A stretch of DNA of 64,000 nt from Amycolatopsis mediterranei (GTDB taxonomy: Bacteria; Actinomycetota; Actinomycetes; Mycobacteriales; Pseudonocardiaceae). The stretch covers positions 5,069,253 to 5,133,252 of the forward strand of contig NZ_CP100416.1 of NCBI RefSeq assembly GCF_026017845.1, given 5' to 3'. This document shows positions 7,704 through 15,988 of the stretch, one piece after another. Within the stretch, counting starts at the first letter, position 1. Each line of letters opens with the position of its first letter. The position numbers and the translations under genes are program-made. The notes under the pieces are model-generated. The model saw only the letters and a list, made by a program, of their open reading frames with translations, was not told the origin of the DNA and ran no database searches.

Positions 7704-9224
7704 GTGGCGGACGAAATCAGCATGCCGGCGATCCTGTCGGCGGTGGGCGGCATCGCCCGCGAGCTGGAGCTGCCCGCACTGCTGGACCGCGCGGTGACCG
7801 CGACGTGCGAGCTGCTCGGCCTCCGGCGCGGCCGCCTTGACCTCGGTGAGGGCGCGATCGCCGAGTACGGCCGGGGTGCGCTCGATGCCGGTGCGGTCGA
7901 GCTGCCGGTGCGCGCCGGAACGCAGACGTTCGGGACCTTGACCGTCGATCCCGGCGACGGCGGCGAGCTCGGCCGCCGGGAACGCGAGGTGCTCGGCGCG
8001 CTCACCGCGGCCACCGGGATGGCCGTCGAGAGAGCCCTGCTCGTCGACCAGATGCGCCGCCGCGAACGCTGGCTCGAGGCCTCCTACGACGTCACCCGCG
8101 CCCTGCTCGCGGCCCAGAACCTGCGGGACACGCTGCGGCTGGTCGCCGAACGCGCCCGCGTCGTCGCCGGCGGGACGGCCGGCGCGATCGCGCGGCCCGA
8201 CGGCCCCGGCCGGCTCGTGTTCGACGTCGTCGAGCCGCCGGGCGAGGACGCCGACCGCCTGATCGGCCTGACCGTGCCGACCGAGGGCACCGCCACCGGG
8301 ATGGCGTTCACCACCCGGCAGCCGGTCGTGGTGCGCGACTACGGCGAACGCGTGCAGGAGCAGCAGCGCGACCACGACGGGCCGATGCCGGCGATGATCA
8401 AGGACCTGGATTCGGCGATCTCGGTGCCGCTGATCGTCGGTGAGGAGACCCTCGGGGTCCTGGTGGTCGCGAAGTTCCGCGACCGCTCGCCGTTCACCGA
8501 TTCCGACGTCCAGCTGGCCAAGACCTTCGCCGGGCACGCCGCGCTCGCCGTCGAGTTCTCCCGCGCGCAGGAGGCGCGTCAGCAGCTGGCGGTGTTCTCC
8601 GACCGCGACCGGATCGCGCGCGACCTGCACGACCTGGTGATCCAGCGGCTGTTCGCGACCGGGCTCGGGCTGGAGGGCGTCAGCAGGCTGATCGCCGACG
8701 CCGGGGTCGCCGCGCGCGTGGCCGGGTTCGCCCAGGACCTCGACGGCACGATCCGGGAGATCCGCAACAGCATCTTCTCGCTGCAGGCGCCGGCGCAGGC
8801 GCAGGGCAGCCTCCGCGCGGAACTGCTGCGAGTGGCCGTGGACGCCCGGGACGCGCTCGGCTTCGAGCCGCGCGTCGGCTTCGACGGGCCGCTCGACGCC
8901 GCGGTCCCGGACGCGGTCCGCTCCGACCTGATCGCGTCGCTGCGCGAAGCGCTGACGAACGTCGCCCGGCACGCCGGGGCGAAGTCGTCGTCGGTCGAGG
9001 TCACGGTGGACCGGCACGGCCGGCGCCTGACGCTGGTGGTGCACGACGACGGGGCCGGCCCGCCGGCGGAGGCGGGCCGGATCAGCGGCCTGGCCAACCT
9101 CGCTTCCCGGGCGGCCCGGTGGAGCGGCCACTGCGTGCTGGCGGCGGGCGAGGACGGCGGAGCGCGGCTGGAATGGACGGCGGAGCTGCCGGCGATGACC
9201 GGCGAGCAGGGGAGAGGACGATGA
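7704..9224 (+). CDS. GAF-domain sensor histidine kinase, DevS/DosS type
   Basis: A protein of 506 aa. Two GAF-like segments occupy about 15-115 and 130-290. They are followed by a HisKA_3 dimerisation helix with the phospho-acceptor His309 in DRIARDLHDLVIQRLFATG, and an HATPase domain with the N-box LREALTNVARHAGA and G-box DDGAGPP. The LHDLVIQRLFA signature is that of the actinobacterial DevS/DosT group. The first GAF is short, so heme binding cannot be assumed. The GTG at 7704 was selected as the start. The stop overlaps the start of the response regulator (ATGA), so the pair is co-translated. It likely senses redox, oxygen or NO by family analogy. Confidence 0.88.
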   Translation: MADEISMPAILSAVGGIARELELPALLDRAVTATCELLGLRRGRLDLGEGAIAEYGRGALDAGAVELPVRAGTQTFGTLTVDPGDGGELGRREREVLGALTAATGMAVERALLVDQMRRRERWLEASYDVTRALLAAQNLRDTLRLVAERARVVAGGTAGAIARPDGPGRLVFDVVEPPGEDADRLIGLTVPTEGTATGMAFTTRQPVVVRDYGERVQEQQRDHDGPMPAMIKDLDSAISVPLIVGEETLGVLVVAKFRDRSPFTDSDVQLAKTFAGHAALAVEFSRAQEARQQLAVFSDRDRIARDLHDLVIQRLFATGLGLEGVSRLIADAGVAARVAGFAQDLDGTIREIRNSIFSLQAPAQAQGSLRAELLRVAVDARDALGFEPRVGFDGPLDAAVPDAVRSDLIASLREALTNVARHAGAKSSSVEVTVDRHGRRLTLVVHDDGAGPPAEAGRISGLANLASRAARWSGHCVLAAGEDGGARLEWTAELPAMTGEQGRGR

Positions 9225-9880
9225 CGATCGCGGTGTTCCTGCTGGACGACCACGAGCTGGTCCGGACCGGGCTGAAGACCGTTTTCGAGCCCGAACCCGA
9301 CATCGAGGTGGTCGGGGAGGCGGGGACGGCGGCCGAGGCGCTGGTGCGGATCCCGCAGGCCCGCCCGGACGTGGCCGTTCTCGACGTCCGGCTGCCCGAC
9401 GGCGAAGGCGTGGCGGTGTGCCGCGAGATCCGGTCCACCGTGGACCCGCCGCCGGCCTGCCTGATGCTGACGTCCTATTCGGACGACGAAGCGCTGTTCG
9501 GCGCGATCATGGCGGGCGCGGCCGGGTACATGCTCAAGCAGGTGTCCGGCCGGTCGCTGATCGAGGCCGTCCGCACGGTCGCCGCCGGCGGCTCGCTGCT
9601 GGACGCCACGCTCACCGCGTCGGTGATGAACAAGCTGCGCGGCGAAAACGTCGCGGCCCCGGACCCGCGGTACGAGCAGCTGAGCCCGCAGGAGCGGCGG
9701 GTGCTGGACCTGGTCGCGGAGGGCCTGACCAACCGGCAGATCGCCGAACGGCTGTTCCTGGCCGAGAAGACGGTGAAGAACTACGTGTCGTCGGTGCTGC
9801 ACAAGCTCGGCGTCGAGCGGCGCACCTCGGCGGCGGTCTACATGTCCCACCGGCGGGCCGAACCGGGACGATCGGGCTGA
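9221..9880 (+). CDS. NarL/DevR-family response regulator
   Basis: A protein of 219 aa. The receiver domain has the acidic pair LLDDHE, the phospho-acceptor Asp55 (VAVLDVRLPDG), the MLTSYSDDEA threonine/serine site and the conserved Lys of MLKQVSG. The C-terminal LuxR-type helix-turn-helix (LSPQERRVLDLVAEGLTNRQIAERL, then KTVKNYVSSVLHKL) is at about 145-205. The ATG at 9221 overlaps the kinase stop by four bases; a longer reading from 9119 is a shadow of the kinase. It probably controls the PPOX gene and other stress targets, as DosR does. Confidence 0.92.
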   Translation: MTIAVFLLDDHELVRTGLKTVFEPEPDIEVVGEAGTAAEALVRIPQARPDVAVLDVRLPDGEGVAVCREIRSTVDPPPACLMLTSYSDDEALFGAIMAGAAGYMLKQVSGRSLIEAVRTVAAGGSLLDATLTASVMNKLRGENVAAPDPRYEQLSPQERRVLDLVAEGLTNRQIAERLFLAEKTVKNYVSSVLHKLGVERRTSAAVYMSHRRAEPGRSG

Positions 9881-9989
9881 CTTTCCGGCTGTTCGGCCGA
9901 AACCGGTGGGGCGTTCGACGTATCCAGCCACTGATGGAGTACACCTGTCGGGGGACGCACGAATTGGCGTGCGCGGCAGAGGGGACGAC

Positions 9990-10424
9990 ATGGCGGGGTT
10001 GTCGGGCGGGGACTATGTCACGCAGCAGATCCGGGCGCTCGCGGACGCGGTGCGCCACGAGGGGGCCGGCGGCGTCGGCACGCGCAGTTTCCAGCTGGCG
10101 GAGCACTTGGCGGCGGAGGGTGGCGTCCACCGCGGCGACATCATGACGGCCACGGCGACGCTGCTGGCGATGACGGCGTGGTGCGACGGCGAGGCGGAGG
10201 CGGCCCGCCGGTTCGCGGAGCGCGCCGGCGAACAGGACGAGGAGTCGCGCGAGCTGGTGACCCACCTGCTCCGCTTGGAGGCGGGCGCGGACCGCGGCTG
10301 GCTGCCGCGCGATCAGGCGGAGGCGCTGCTGGAGTACGCCCGCCGGGAACGCCGAGGCGACCTGGCGATCCGCATCCGCGCGATCGCGGCTCCCCGGCCC
10401 GGCCGGCACCGGCGGGACAACTAG
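9990..10424 (+). CDS. Small helical hypothetical protein
   Basis: A protein of 144 aa starting at ATG 9990 (MAGLSGGDYV), preceded by GAGGGG. It is soluble, alanine- and arginine-rich and predicted helical (TATATLLAMTAWCDGEAEAARRFAERAGEQ). It has no motif I recognise and no signal sequence. A longer in-frame reading from 9906 lacks a ribosome site. It lies 109 bases after the DevR-like gene on the same strand and may share its transcript. No function is assigned. Confidence 0.6.
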   Translation: MAGLSGGDYVTQQIRALADAVRHEGAGGVGTRSFQLAEHLAAEGGVHRGDIMTATATLLAMTAWCDGEAEAARRFAERAGEQDEESRELVTHLLRLEAGADRGWLPRDQAEALLEYARRERRGDLAIRIRAIAAPRPGRHRRDN

Positions 10425-10462
10425 GACGGTCCACAGCGGACCGGCTCGCCGGGATGCCGCGG

Positions 10463-10492
10463 GTGCTTTCGGACACTGTGCTTTCGGACACT
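10463..10492. repeat. 15-bp tandem duplication
   Basis: GTGCTTTCGGACACT occurs twice, head to tail, in the convergent gap between the hypothetical gene and the DUF1772 gene. There is no obvious hairpin or coding role. Confidence 0.7.
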
Positions 10493-10542
10493 GCGCCCCG
10501 CGGTCATCCCCGAGCCGGCCGATCGGACACGCCCGTGGCGGG

Positions 10543-10995
10543 TCAGTTCGCCTGCGCGACGGCGAGGACGGCGAACAGGAACGCGGCGGTCGCCGCCGCC
10601 GAGCGGAGGATGTCGAGGCGGGCCCAGCGGGCGATCACCGCCTGCCAGCCGGGCGGCGGCGCGTCCGCTCGCCAGCCGCCGACCTTGATGTTGATCGGCA
10701 CCGTCCCGAGGAACGACAGCAGCAGGAACGTCACCATCGCGAGGACGGTCGCCCATCTCAGCGCCAGGCCGGGGCCGGTGACCACGACGAGGACCGCCGC
10801 GGCGAGCGCGGCCGCGGGGAGCATCACGATCGGCACCACCACCCGCAGGCGGCGCACCAGGGCCTGGCGGGCCAGCAGGTGCGGGTGATCGTCCAGCCGG
10901 GACAGCGCCGGATGCAGGCCGTACCGGACGATCAGCTCTTCGCCGGCGAGGACGCCGATCACGAACAGGCCGGCGTATTGCAGTGGGTTACTCAC
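10543..10995 (-). CDS. DUF1772-type membrane protein
   Basis: A protein of 150 aa with four hydrophobic helices: residues 5-20, about 50-72, 80-98 and near the C-terminus. The LSFLGTVPINIKVGGW segment resembles the conserved loop of DUF1772 proteins, also called the anthrone-oxygenase family. It is divergent from a TetR-family gene with only 59 bases between the starts, so the TetR protein is the likely repressor. Enzyme activity is not supported by anything beyond family resemblance. Confidence 0.7.
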   Translation of the reverse strand: MSNPLQYAGLFVIGVLAGEELIVRYGLHPALSRLDDHPHLLARQALVRRLRVVVPIVMLPAAALAAAVLVVVTGPGLALRWATVLAMVTFLLLSFLGTVPINIKVGGWRADAPPPGWQAVIARWARLDILRSAAATAAFLFAVLAVAQAN

Positions 10996-11003
10996 GCTGA
11001 AAG

Positions 11004-11048
11004 ATTACAGTCACTGAACTTATCTGCGCAACGTCCGGTCATTACAGT
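11004..11048. promoter_or_regulatory. Repeated ATTACAGT in divergent promoter
   Basis: ATTACAGT occurs at 11004-11011 and 11041-11048, 37 bp apart, between the DUF1772 and TetR genes. This could be part of the TetR operator, but no good dyad is visible. Confidence 0.35.
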
Positions 11049-11054
11049 GGGCGG

Positions 11055-11741
11055 ATGAGCTTGCCCACGGTGGACTGGGAGACCTCCGGCGCGGAGGGAC
11101 TGCGGGAGCGCAAGAAGCGGCTGCTGCGCCGCCGGCTGACCGACACGGCCACGGCCATGTTCCTCGAGCGCGGTTTCGACGCGGTCCGCGTCGCCGAGAT
11201 CGCCGCGGCCTGCGACGTGTCGGAGAAGACCGTCTTCAACTACTTCCCCAGCAAGGAAGCCCTGATCCTCGACCGGCCCGAAGCCACCATGGCCGCGCTG
11301 CGCGACGGGCTGGCCGGAACCGGCCGCACCCCCGTCGAAGCGGTGCTGGAGATCCTGGCCGGCGAGCTGGACGCGCTGCTGTCCTGGCTGGAGACCCAAC
11401 CGGACCGGGCCGGGGCGAGCGCCCGGATCCAGGCGTTCGCCGAGCTGGTCCGCTCGACGCCCGCGCTGCGGGCGCACCACCGGGACAGGACCGAACAGCT
11501 GGAGGCGGTGGCCGCCGAGGTGCTGGCCGCCCGGACCGGCCGCGCCGCCGACGACCCGCGGTGCCAGATCGCGGCAACCGCCCTGCTCGGGCTCTGGGGC
11601 ATCCAGTCCACGGCGCTGCGCCGGAGTCTCGACGGCGAACGCAGTCCGGACCAGGTCCGCCGGGCGGTCACCGCCGACGTGCGCAGCGCGGCCCGGCTCA
11701 TCGACACCGGCTTGGCGGAGTTCGCGGCCGGATCGCGCTGA
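11055..11741 (+). CDS. TetR-family regulator
   Basis: A protein of 228 aa. The N-terminal TetR helix-turn-helix is at about 20-65 (RLTDTATAMFLERGFDAVRVAEIAAACDVSEKTVFNYFPSKEAL), followed by a helical ligand-binding region. The acyl-chain or drug ligand cannot be predicted. Divergent arrangement with the DUF1772 membrane gene suggests local repression. The ATG at 11055 lacks a strong ribosome site. The 3' end converges on the flavoprotein gene with 7 bases between stops. Confidence 0.88.
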   Translation: MSLPTVDWETSGAEGLRERKKRLLRRRLTDTATAMFLERGFDAVRVAEIAAACDVSEKTVFNYFPSKEALILDRPEATMAALRDGLAGTGRTPVEAVLEILAGELDALLSWLETQPDRAGASARIQAFAELVRSTPALRAHHRDRTEQLEAVAAEVLAARTGRAADDPRCQIAATALLGLWGIQSTALRRSLDGERSPDQVRRAVTADVRSAARLIDTGLAEFAAGSR

Positions 11742-11748
11742 GCGGACC

Positions 11749-12954
11749 TCAGTCCGTCAGCGGCCGGGCCGGGTCGGCGAGCCGGTCCGCGTCCACGGTC
11801 CGTCCACTGAGGATCAGTTCGCGCACCGCGTCGAGGCCCTCGTCCCACTTGTTCACGTGCAGTCCCGCGACCACCCGGCCGCCGGTGAGCCAGAACGCGT
11901 GGAACGCCTCGGCGTCGCCGCGGGTGACGACGCGGTCGTAACCGCCCGGCGGGAACCAGCCGGTGAACTCCATGCCCGCGTCGTACTGGTCCGAGAAGAA
12001 GTACGGCAGGTCGTCGTGGACCACTTCGCGGCCGAGCATCGCCAGTGCCGCCGCCGGGCCGCCGTTCGTCGCCGCGGCCCAGTGCTCCACGCGGACGCGA
12101 CGTCCGTAGCGCTCCTGCCACACGCTCGCGACGTCGCCCGCCGCGAAGACGTCCGGGTCGTCCGTGCGCAGGCCCGCGTCCACGAGGACGCCGTCGTCGA
12201 CGGCCAAGCCCGCCTCGGCGGCCAGCTGCGTCTCGGGCCGGGCGCCGATGCCGACGACGACCACGTCGGCCGGGATCTCGCCGTCGTCGGTCAGCACCGC
12301 CGAGACCGCGGAATCGCCCGCGAAGCCCGTCACGCCGGTGCCGAACCGCAGTTCGACGCCGTGGCGGCGGTGCAGGTCGGCGAAGTACCCGCCCACCTCC
12401 GGCCCGAGCGTGGCGTGCAGCGGGGTCGGTCCGGGCTCGACGATCGTCACCGGGCAGCCGTAGTGGCGCGCGGCGGCGGCCGTCTCCAGCCCGACCCAGC
12501 CGGCGCCGGCCACGACGACCCGGCCGCCCGCGGCCAGCGCGTCGCGCAACCGGTCGGCGTGCGCGAGCCGGCGCAGGTAGTGGACGCCGTCGAGGTCGTT
12601 GCCGGGCACCCGCAACCGCCGCGGCGACGCCCCGGTCGCCAGCAGCAGCTTCGTGTACCCGAGGCGTTCGCCGCCGGCCAGTTCCACCTCGTGCGCCGCC
12701 CGGTCCAGCGCGGTCACGCGTCGGCCGGTCAGCACCTCGATGCGCTGGTCGACGTACCACTTCTCCTCGTGGACGAACACCGAGGCGCGGTCGTCCTGGT
12801 CGAGCAGGTACCCCTTCGACAGCGGCGGCCGCTCGTAGGGCAGGTCCGGTTCGGCGCCGACGAGCACGACCCGCCCGTCGAACCCCTCGACCCGCAGGGT
12901 TTCCGCGGCCTTCGCGCCGGTCAGCCCGCCGCCGGCGATGACGAACGTGGTCAT
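11749..12954 (-). CDS. FAD-dependent NAD(P)H oxidoreductase (ferredoxin/rubredoxin reductase type)
   Basis: A protein of 401 aa. The N-terminal FAD Rossmann motif is modified GxGxxG (IAGGGLTGAKAAETL), followed by PYERPPLSKGYL. The NAD(P)-binding motif is VVVAGAGWVGLE at about 150. The C-terminal FAD motif is DVFAAGDVAS, followed by a Reductase_C-like domain (VEHWAAATNGG, then LPYFFSDQYDAGMEFTGW). This is the architecture of ferredoxin reductases serving P450s or ring-hydroxylating oxygenases. The ATG at 12954 overlaps the folE stop by one base (TGATG). Its control is therefore that of folE and the divergent Cys-containing regulator. Confidence 0.88.
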   Translation of the reverse strand: MTTFVIAGGGLTGAKAAETLRVEGFDGRVVLVGAEPDLPYERPPLSKGYLLDQDDRASVFVHEEKWYVDQRIEVLTGRRVTALDRAAHEVELAGGERLGYTKLLLATGASPRRLRVPGNDLDGVHYLRRLAHADRLRDALAAGGRVVVAGAGWVGLETAAAARHYGCPVTIVEPGPTPLHATLGPEVGGYFADLHRRHGVELRFGTGVTGFAGDSAVSAVLTDDGEIPADVVVVGIGARPETQLAAEAGLAVDDGVLVDAGLRTDDPDVFAAGDVASVWQERYGRRVRVEHWAAATNGGPAAALAMLGREVVHDDLPYFFSDQYDAGMEFTGWFPPGGYDRVVTRGDAEAFHAFWLTGGRVVAGLHVNKWDEGLDAVRELILSGRTVDADRLADPARPLTD

Positions 12955-13574
12955 CACGCGCTCACCCCGCTCAGGGCGAAGAACTCCTGCCGCGTCTTGG
13001 GTTCTTCCCGCAGCAGGCCGTGCAGCGACGACGTCACGGTCAGCGCGCCGCTCGCCCGCACCCCGCGCAGGGACATGCACAGGTGCTCGGCCTCGATCAC
13101 GACGCCGACGCCCTTCGGCGCCAGGTGCTCCTGCAGCCAGTCCGCGACCTGCTTGGTCAACCGCTCCTGCACCTGCAGGTCGCGCGCGAACATCTCGACG
13201 ACCCGGGCGAGCTTGGACAGCCCGAGGATCCGCTCGCCGGGCAGGTAGCCGACGTGGGCGACGCCGCGGAAGGGCAGCAGGTGGTGCTCGCACAGCGACT
13301 GCACCGGGATGCTCTTCGCCAGCACGAGCTCGTCGTAGCCCTCGTCGTTGGGGAAGGTCGTCAGCTGGAAGTCGCGCGGCTGCAGCATCTCCGCGTAGGC
13401 GTGGGCCACCCGCCGCGGCGTGTCGCCGAGGTGCTCCGACGACGGGTCCTTCCCGAGCGCCCGCAGCAGGTCGGCGACCGCGCGTTCGGCCGCGTCCAGG
13501 TCGACGGTGTCGCGGTTGTGGACGACACCGAGGTGCCGCAGCGGGACCGGGGCGCTGACGGGATCGACGCTCAC
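12954..13574 (-). CDS. folE: GTP cyclohydrolase I
   Basis: A protein of 206 aa. It converts GTP to dihydroneopterin triphosphate, the first step of folate and pterin synthesis. Signatures are LGDTPRRVAHAYAEM, the zinc/active-site SLCEHHLLPFRGVAHVGYLPG, ILGLSKLARVVEMFARDLQVQERLT and the second zinc Cys in AEHLCMSLRG. The GTG at 13574 is chosen for its AGAAGGAGG ribosome site. It is linked to a flavoprotein reductase rather than to folB/folK genes, so it may be a specialised or back-up copy. Oddly, the N-terminal extension carries GVVHNRDTV, which repeats the VVHNR of the RiPP core. Confidence 0.93.
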   Translation of the reverse strand: MSVDPVSAPVPLRHLGVVHNRDTVDLDAAERAVADLLRALGKDPSSEHLGDTPRRVAHAYAEMLQPRDFQLTTFPNDEGYDELVLAKSIPVQSLCEHHLLPFRGVAHVGYLPGERILGLSKLARVVEMFARDLQVQERLTKQVADWLQEHLAPKGVGVVIEAEHLCMSLRGVRASGALTVTSSLHGLLREEPKTRQEFFALSGVSA

Positions 13575-13586
13575 GAGGGTGCCTCC

Positions 13587-13655
13587 TTCTAAAAACAAGT
13601 CAGACCGACGTTAGAAGCTCCCAGGGGTTTTCGTCAACAGGTCTTTGTTTTAGAA
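13587..13655. promoter_or_regulatory. Divergent folE/regulator control region
   Basis: Two inverted copies of a TTCTAAAA(A)CAA box (13587-13598; its reverse form TTTGTTTTAGAA at 13644-13655) lie one before each divergent gene. A folE promoter fits between them on the minus strand: -35 TTGACG (13632-13637), 18 bp, -10 TAACGT (13608-13613). For the regulator, TAGAAT (13651-13656) lies 6 bases before the ATG, so its transcript may be leaderless. The boxes are likely the regulator's operator. Confidence 0.6.
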
Positions 13656-13662
13656 TGCGGTG

Positions 13663-14313
13663 ATGCAGGAAACCCAGGCGCTGGCCGCGGCCGCGGCGCT
13701 CGACGAGCCGACCCGGCGCCGGTTGTACGAGTACGTCGTCCGCCGCCCGGAGCCGGTGAGCCGCGACGACGTCGCCGCCGCTCTCGGCGTGCCCCGGGCG
13801 ACGGTCGCGTTCCACCTCGACCGCCTGGTGGAGGAGCGGCTGCTGGCGGTGGGCCACGAGCGCCGGACCGGCCGCAGCGGCCCGGGCGCGGGCCGCCCGG
13901 CGAAGCTGTACCGGCGGTCGGACCGCCAGGTGAGCATTTCCCTGCCCGAGCGCCAGTACGAGCTGGCGGGCGGGCTGCTGGCGGCCGCGGTGGAGGAGGC
14001 GGACGAAACCGGCGGTTCGCCGCGGCAGATCCTGACCCGCTGCGCGCGCGAGCGCGGGGCGGAGCTGGCCGCCGGCGGCCGCGACATCGTGGACACGCTG
14101 GAGGAGAACGGCTTCGAGCCGCGCCTCGAGGACGGCGAGGTGGCGCTCGCCAACTGCCCGTTCCACCGGCTGTCCCAGGTCCACACGCGACTGGTGTGCG
14201 AGATGAACCTGGGGCTGGTCGAGGGAATGCTCGCGGGAGCGGGGGAGAGCGGGTTGCGGGCCCGGCTGGACCCGCAACCGGGCTCGTGCTGCGTGCGCCT
14301 CACCCAGGCTTGA
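13663..14313 (+). CDS. SufR-like winged-helix regulator with C-terminal cysteines
   Basis: A protein of 216 aa. The winged helix at about 10-75 (LDEPTRRRLYEYVVRRPEPVSRDDVAAALGVPRATVAFHLDRLVEERLL) is ArsR/SufR-like. The C-terminal half has NCPFHRLSQVHTRLVCEMN and a terminal SCCVRL. These cysteines are arranged like the iron-sulfur or metal ligands of SufR-type regulators. It is divergent from folE and the flavoprotein reductase, with shared inverted boxes between them. It likely represses or redox-regulates both sides. ATG 13663 is used; GTG 13660 is adjacent in frame. The bound cofactor is inference. Confidence 0.8.
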   Translation: MQETQALAAAAALDEPTRRRLYEYVVRRPEPVSRDDVAAALGVPRATVAFHLDRLVEERLLAVGHERRTGRSGPGAGRPAKLYRRSDRQVSISLPERQYELAGGLLAAAVEEADETGGSPRQILTRCARERGAELAAGGRDIVDTLEENGFEPRLEDGEVALANCPFHRLSQVHTRLVCEMNLGLVEGMLAGAGESGLRARLDPQPGSCCVRLTQA

Positions 14314-14337
14314 CGCTCGCCGACGGCCGAACCCGGA

Positions 14338-14385
14338 CGCCCCGATGTGGCCCTGGGTGCGTTGACGCAAGGCCACATTGGGGCG
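14338..14385. terminator. Bidirectional terminator palindrome
   Basis: A 15-bp stem with one mismatch (14338-14352 with 14371-14385) enclosing a smaller TGCGT/ACGCA stem. It lies between the plus-strand regulator and the minus-strand pseudogene, the expected position for a shared terminator. Confidence 0.7.
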
Positions 14386-14414
14386 CTGGCAGCGGGTTCG
14401 TTACGCCGGGTTCG

Positions 14415-15338
14415 TCACTTCGGCGGGACCTCGCCGAGCCGCCCGGTCACCGCGGTCGTGATCGCGCCGGCCCCGAGCTGGGTGCCCGGCTTGATCCACG
14501 GCTCGTCGGGCTCCGCTCCGGCGATCGTGCGCTCGCCGATGAACCCGCCGGTCGCCGGGTCGATGATCAGCTGCCGGATTTCGTGCCGGTCGTCCAGGCC
14601 CAGCGCGATGCCCGTGCGGCCGTCGAGGTTCGCCTCCGCCGCCTGGACCGTGATGCCCGGGATCTTCGCCAGCGCCCGGTACCACTGCGCCCGCAGCTGC
14701 GCCGGCATTTGCCCCGCGCGCAGGATCTCGGTGCCGAAGGGGAACATCACCGACGGCGTCGAGCCGCGGGCCTTCGTCAGCTGCTGCAGCTTCGCGTACA
14801 GCGCCACCGGGTCGTGCGGCAAGGCCGCGTAGAACGCCGGGCTGTCCCAATCGGTCGCGTCGCCGCACTTCTTCGGCGGCTTGGCCTGCGGGAAGAAGTC
14901 GCCGCAACGGCCCTGCCGCTGGCCCTGGTCGGTGTCCTCGATGGCCGGATCCGGGGCCTGCGGCTGCGGCACCGACCCCCCGAGGAACTTCCCGGTGCTC
15001 AGGATCCTGCGCGTCTCCTGCCAGACGTCGTGCTCGTTCGCGGGAATCCAGCGGTCGACCTCCTGCTCCCACAGGTAGGTGTAGCCGGTGTGGACGCCGC
15101 GCTGCACCCACGTGTGCTCGCCGACGTACCGGAACTGTCCGGGGCCGACGGGCTGGTCGGCCGCCCCGACGGTCAGGTCCGCGGCCCGGGTCAGCACCTG
15201 GACCGCCGACATCAGCCGGAGGTCCGGGGCGGCCGACGTCGGGACGCCGGTGGTGGTCCGGACCGGTGGCGCGGCGGCCGGGCCGGGTGCCGGAGCCGTC
15301 GGGCGCTGCTGCGCGACGACGACGGCGGTCACCGCCAT
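14415..15338 (-). pseudogene. CU044_5270-family protein, N-terminus deleted
   Basis: The frame encodes the body of a CU044_5270-family protein: the last part of a transmembrane helix (MAVTAVVVAQQ), a Pro/Ala linker, then the conserved extracellular part (YVGEHTWVQRG, TYLWEQEVDRWIP, then FGTEILRAG and LGLDDRHEIRQLIIDPATGG). Normal members begin with about 50 cytoplasmic residues before the helix. These are missing here, and the sequence before 15338 is instead the middle of an ECF sigma gene in another frame. These families are normally adjacent genes, so an internal deletion has joined them. A truncated product could still start at ATG 15338. Confidence 0.75.
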
Positions 15339-15611
15339 CCAGCGTGCTCGCGGGCACGCCGAGCGCCTCGGCGACTTCGGCCGGTTCGAGACCGGCCCAG
15401 GAGGTGAGCAGCAGGACGTCACGGTCCTGTTCGGACAGTCCGGCGAGTTCGGCGGCGAGCACGCGCCGCCGCGTCGACCCGGCCGGCGACCGCGGTGTCG
15501 TGGTTTTCGGCGGGCGGTCCTCGGCACCCGCCTTCGCGGTCAGCTGGAACCCGCGGACCTCCTGGCGCACGTGGTTGCGCAGCAGGTTGGTCGCGATGCC
15601 GTAGCGCCAGC
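15334..15611 (-). pseudogene. ECF sigma factor remnant
   Basis: Only the middle of the sigma factor remains: the end of region 2 (WRYGIATNLLRNHVRQE), the linker and most of region 4 (RVLAAELAGLSEQDRDVLLLTSWAGLEPAEVAEALGVPAST). Region 2 proper upstream is unrecognisable, and the last helix of region 4 is lost at the join near 15336 with the CU044_5270 remnant. The normal partner of this sigma type is exactly a CU044_5270 gene, which supports decay of a former two-gene operon. Confidence 0.78.
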
Positions 15612-15988
15612 CGCGGATGGGCGTACTCGTCGAAGTTGTCCCGGGCCGGCCCCGCGTCCCCGCTCGCCCGGCCGGATGAGACGCACGCCACATCCCGCTG
15701 TGGCGTCCGCGGCGCCCCCGGAGACACCGTGCCGGGCCGGCGCCGCGCTCGCGCACCTCGTGCCCGGGACGCTCAGCGTTCTCGGCCACGACCACGGGAC
15801 CAGCCGAGATCCGACCGCCCGGCTCGCCGCCACAAGCCGGGCGATCGTCACCCGGCACGTCACGGCGGCTGTGAAAGCGCTTGCTGGTCCGCTCGGCCGG
15901 TCCTGACCCGGCGCGGGACGTCCGGAACGCGCCGATTCGGCGGTACCGTCACGGGGTGGGGACACGGTACGAGATTCAGGGGGCCAGG
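15612..15988. other. Degenerate region upstream of LacI gene
   Basis: About 377 bases with no credible gene. On the minus strand it is where regions 1-2 of the broken ECF sigma factor should be, but no frame retains them. The last part must contain the promoter of the plus-strand LacI gene. No clear -35/-10 was found. Confidence 0.5.
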
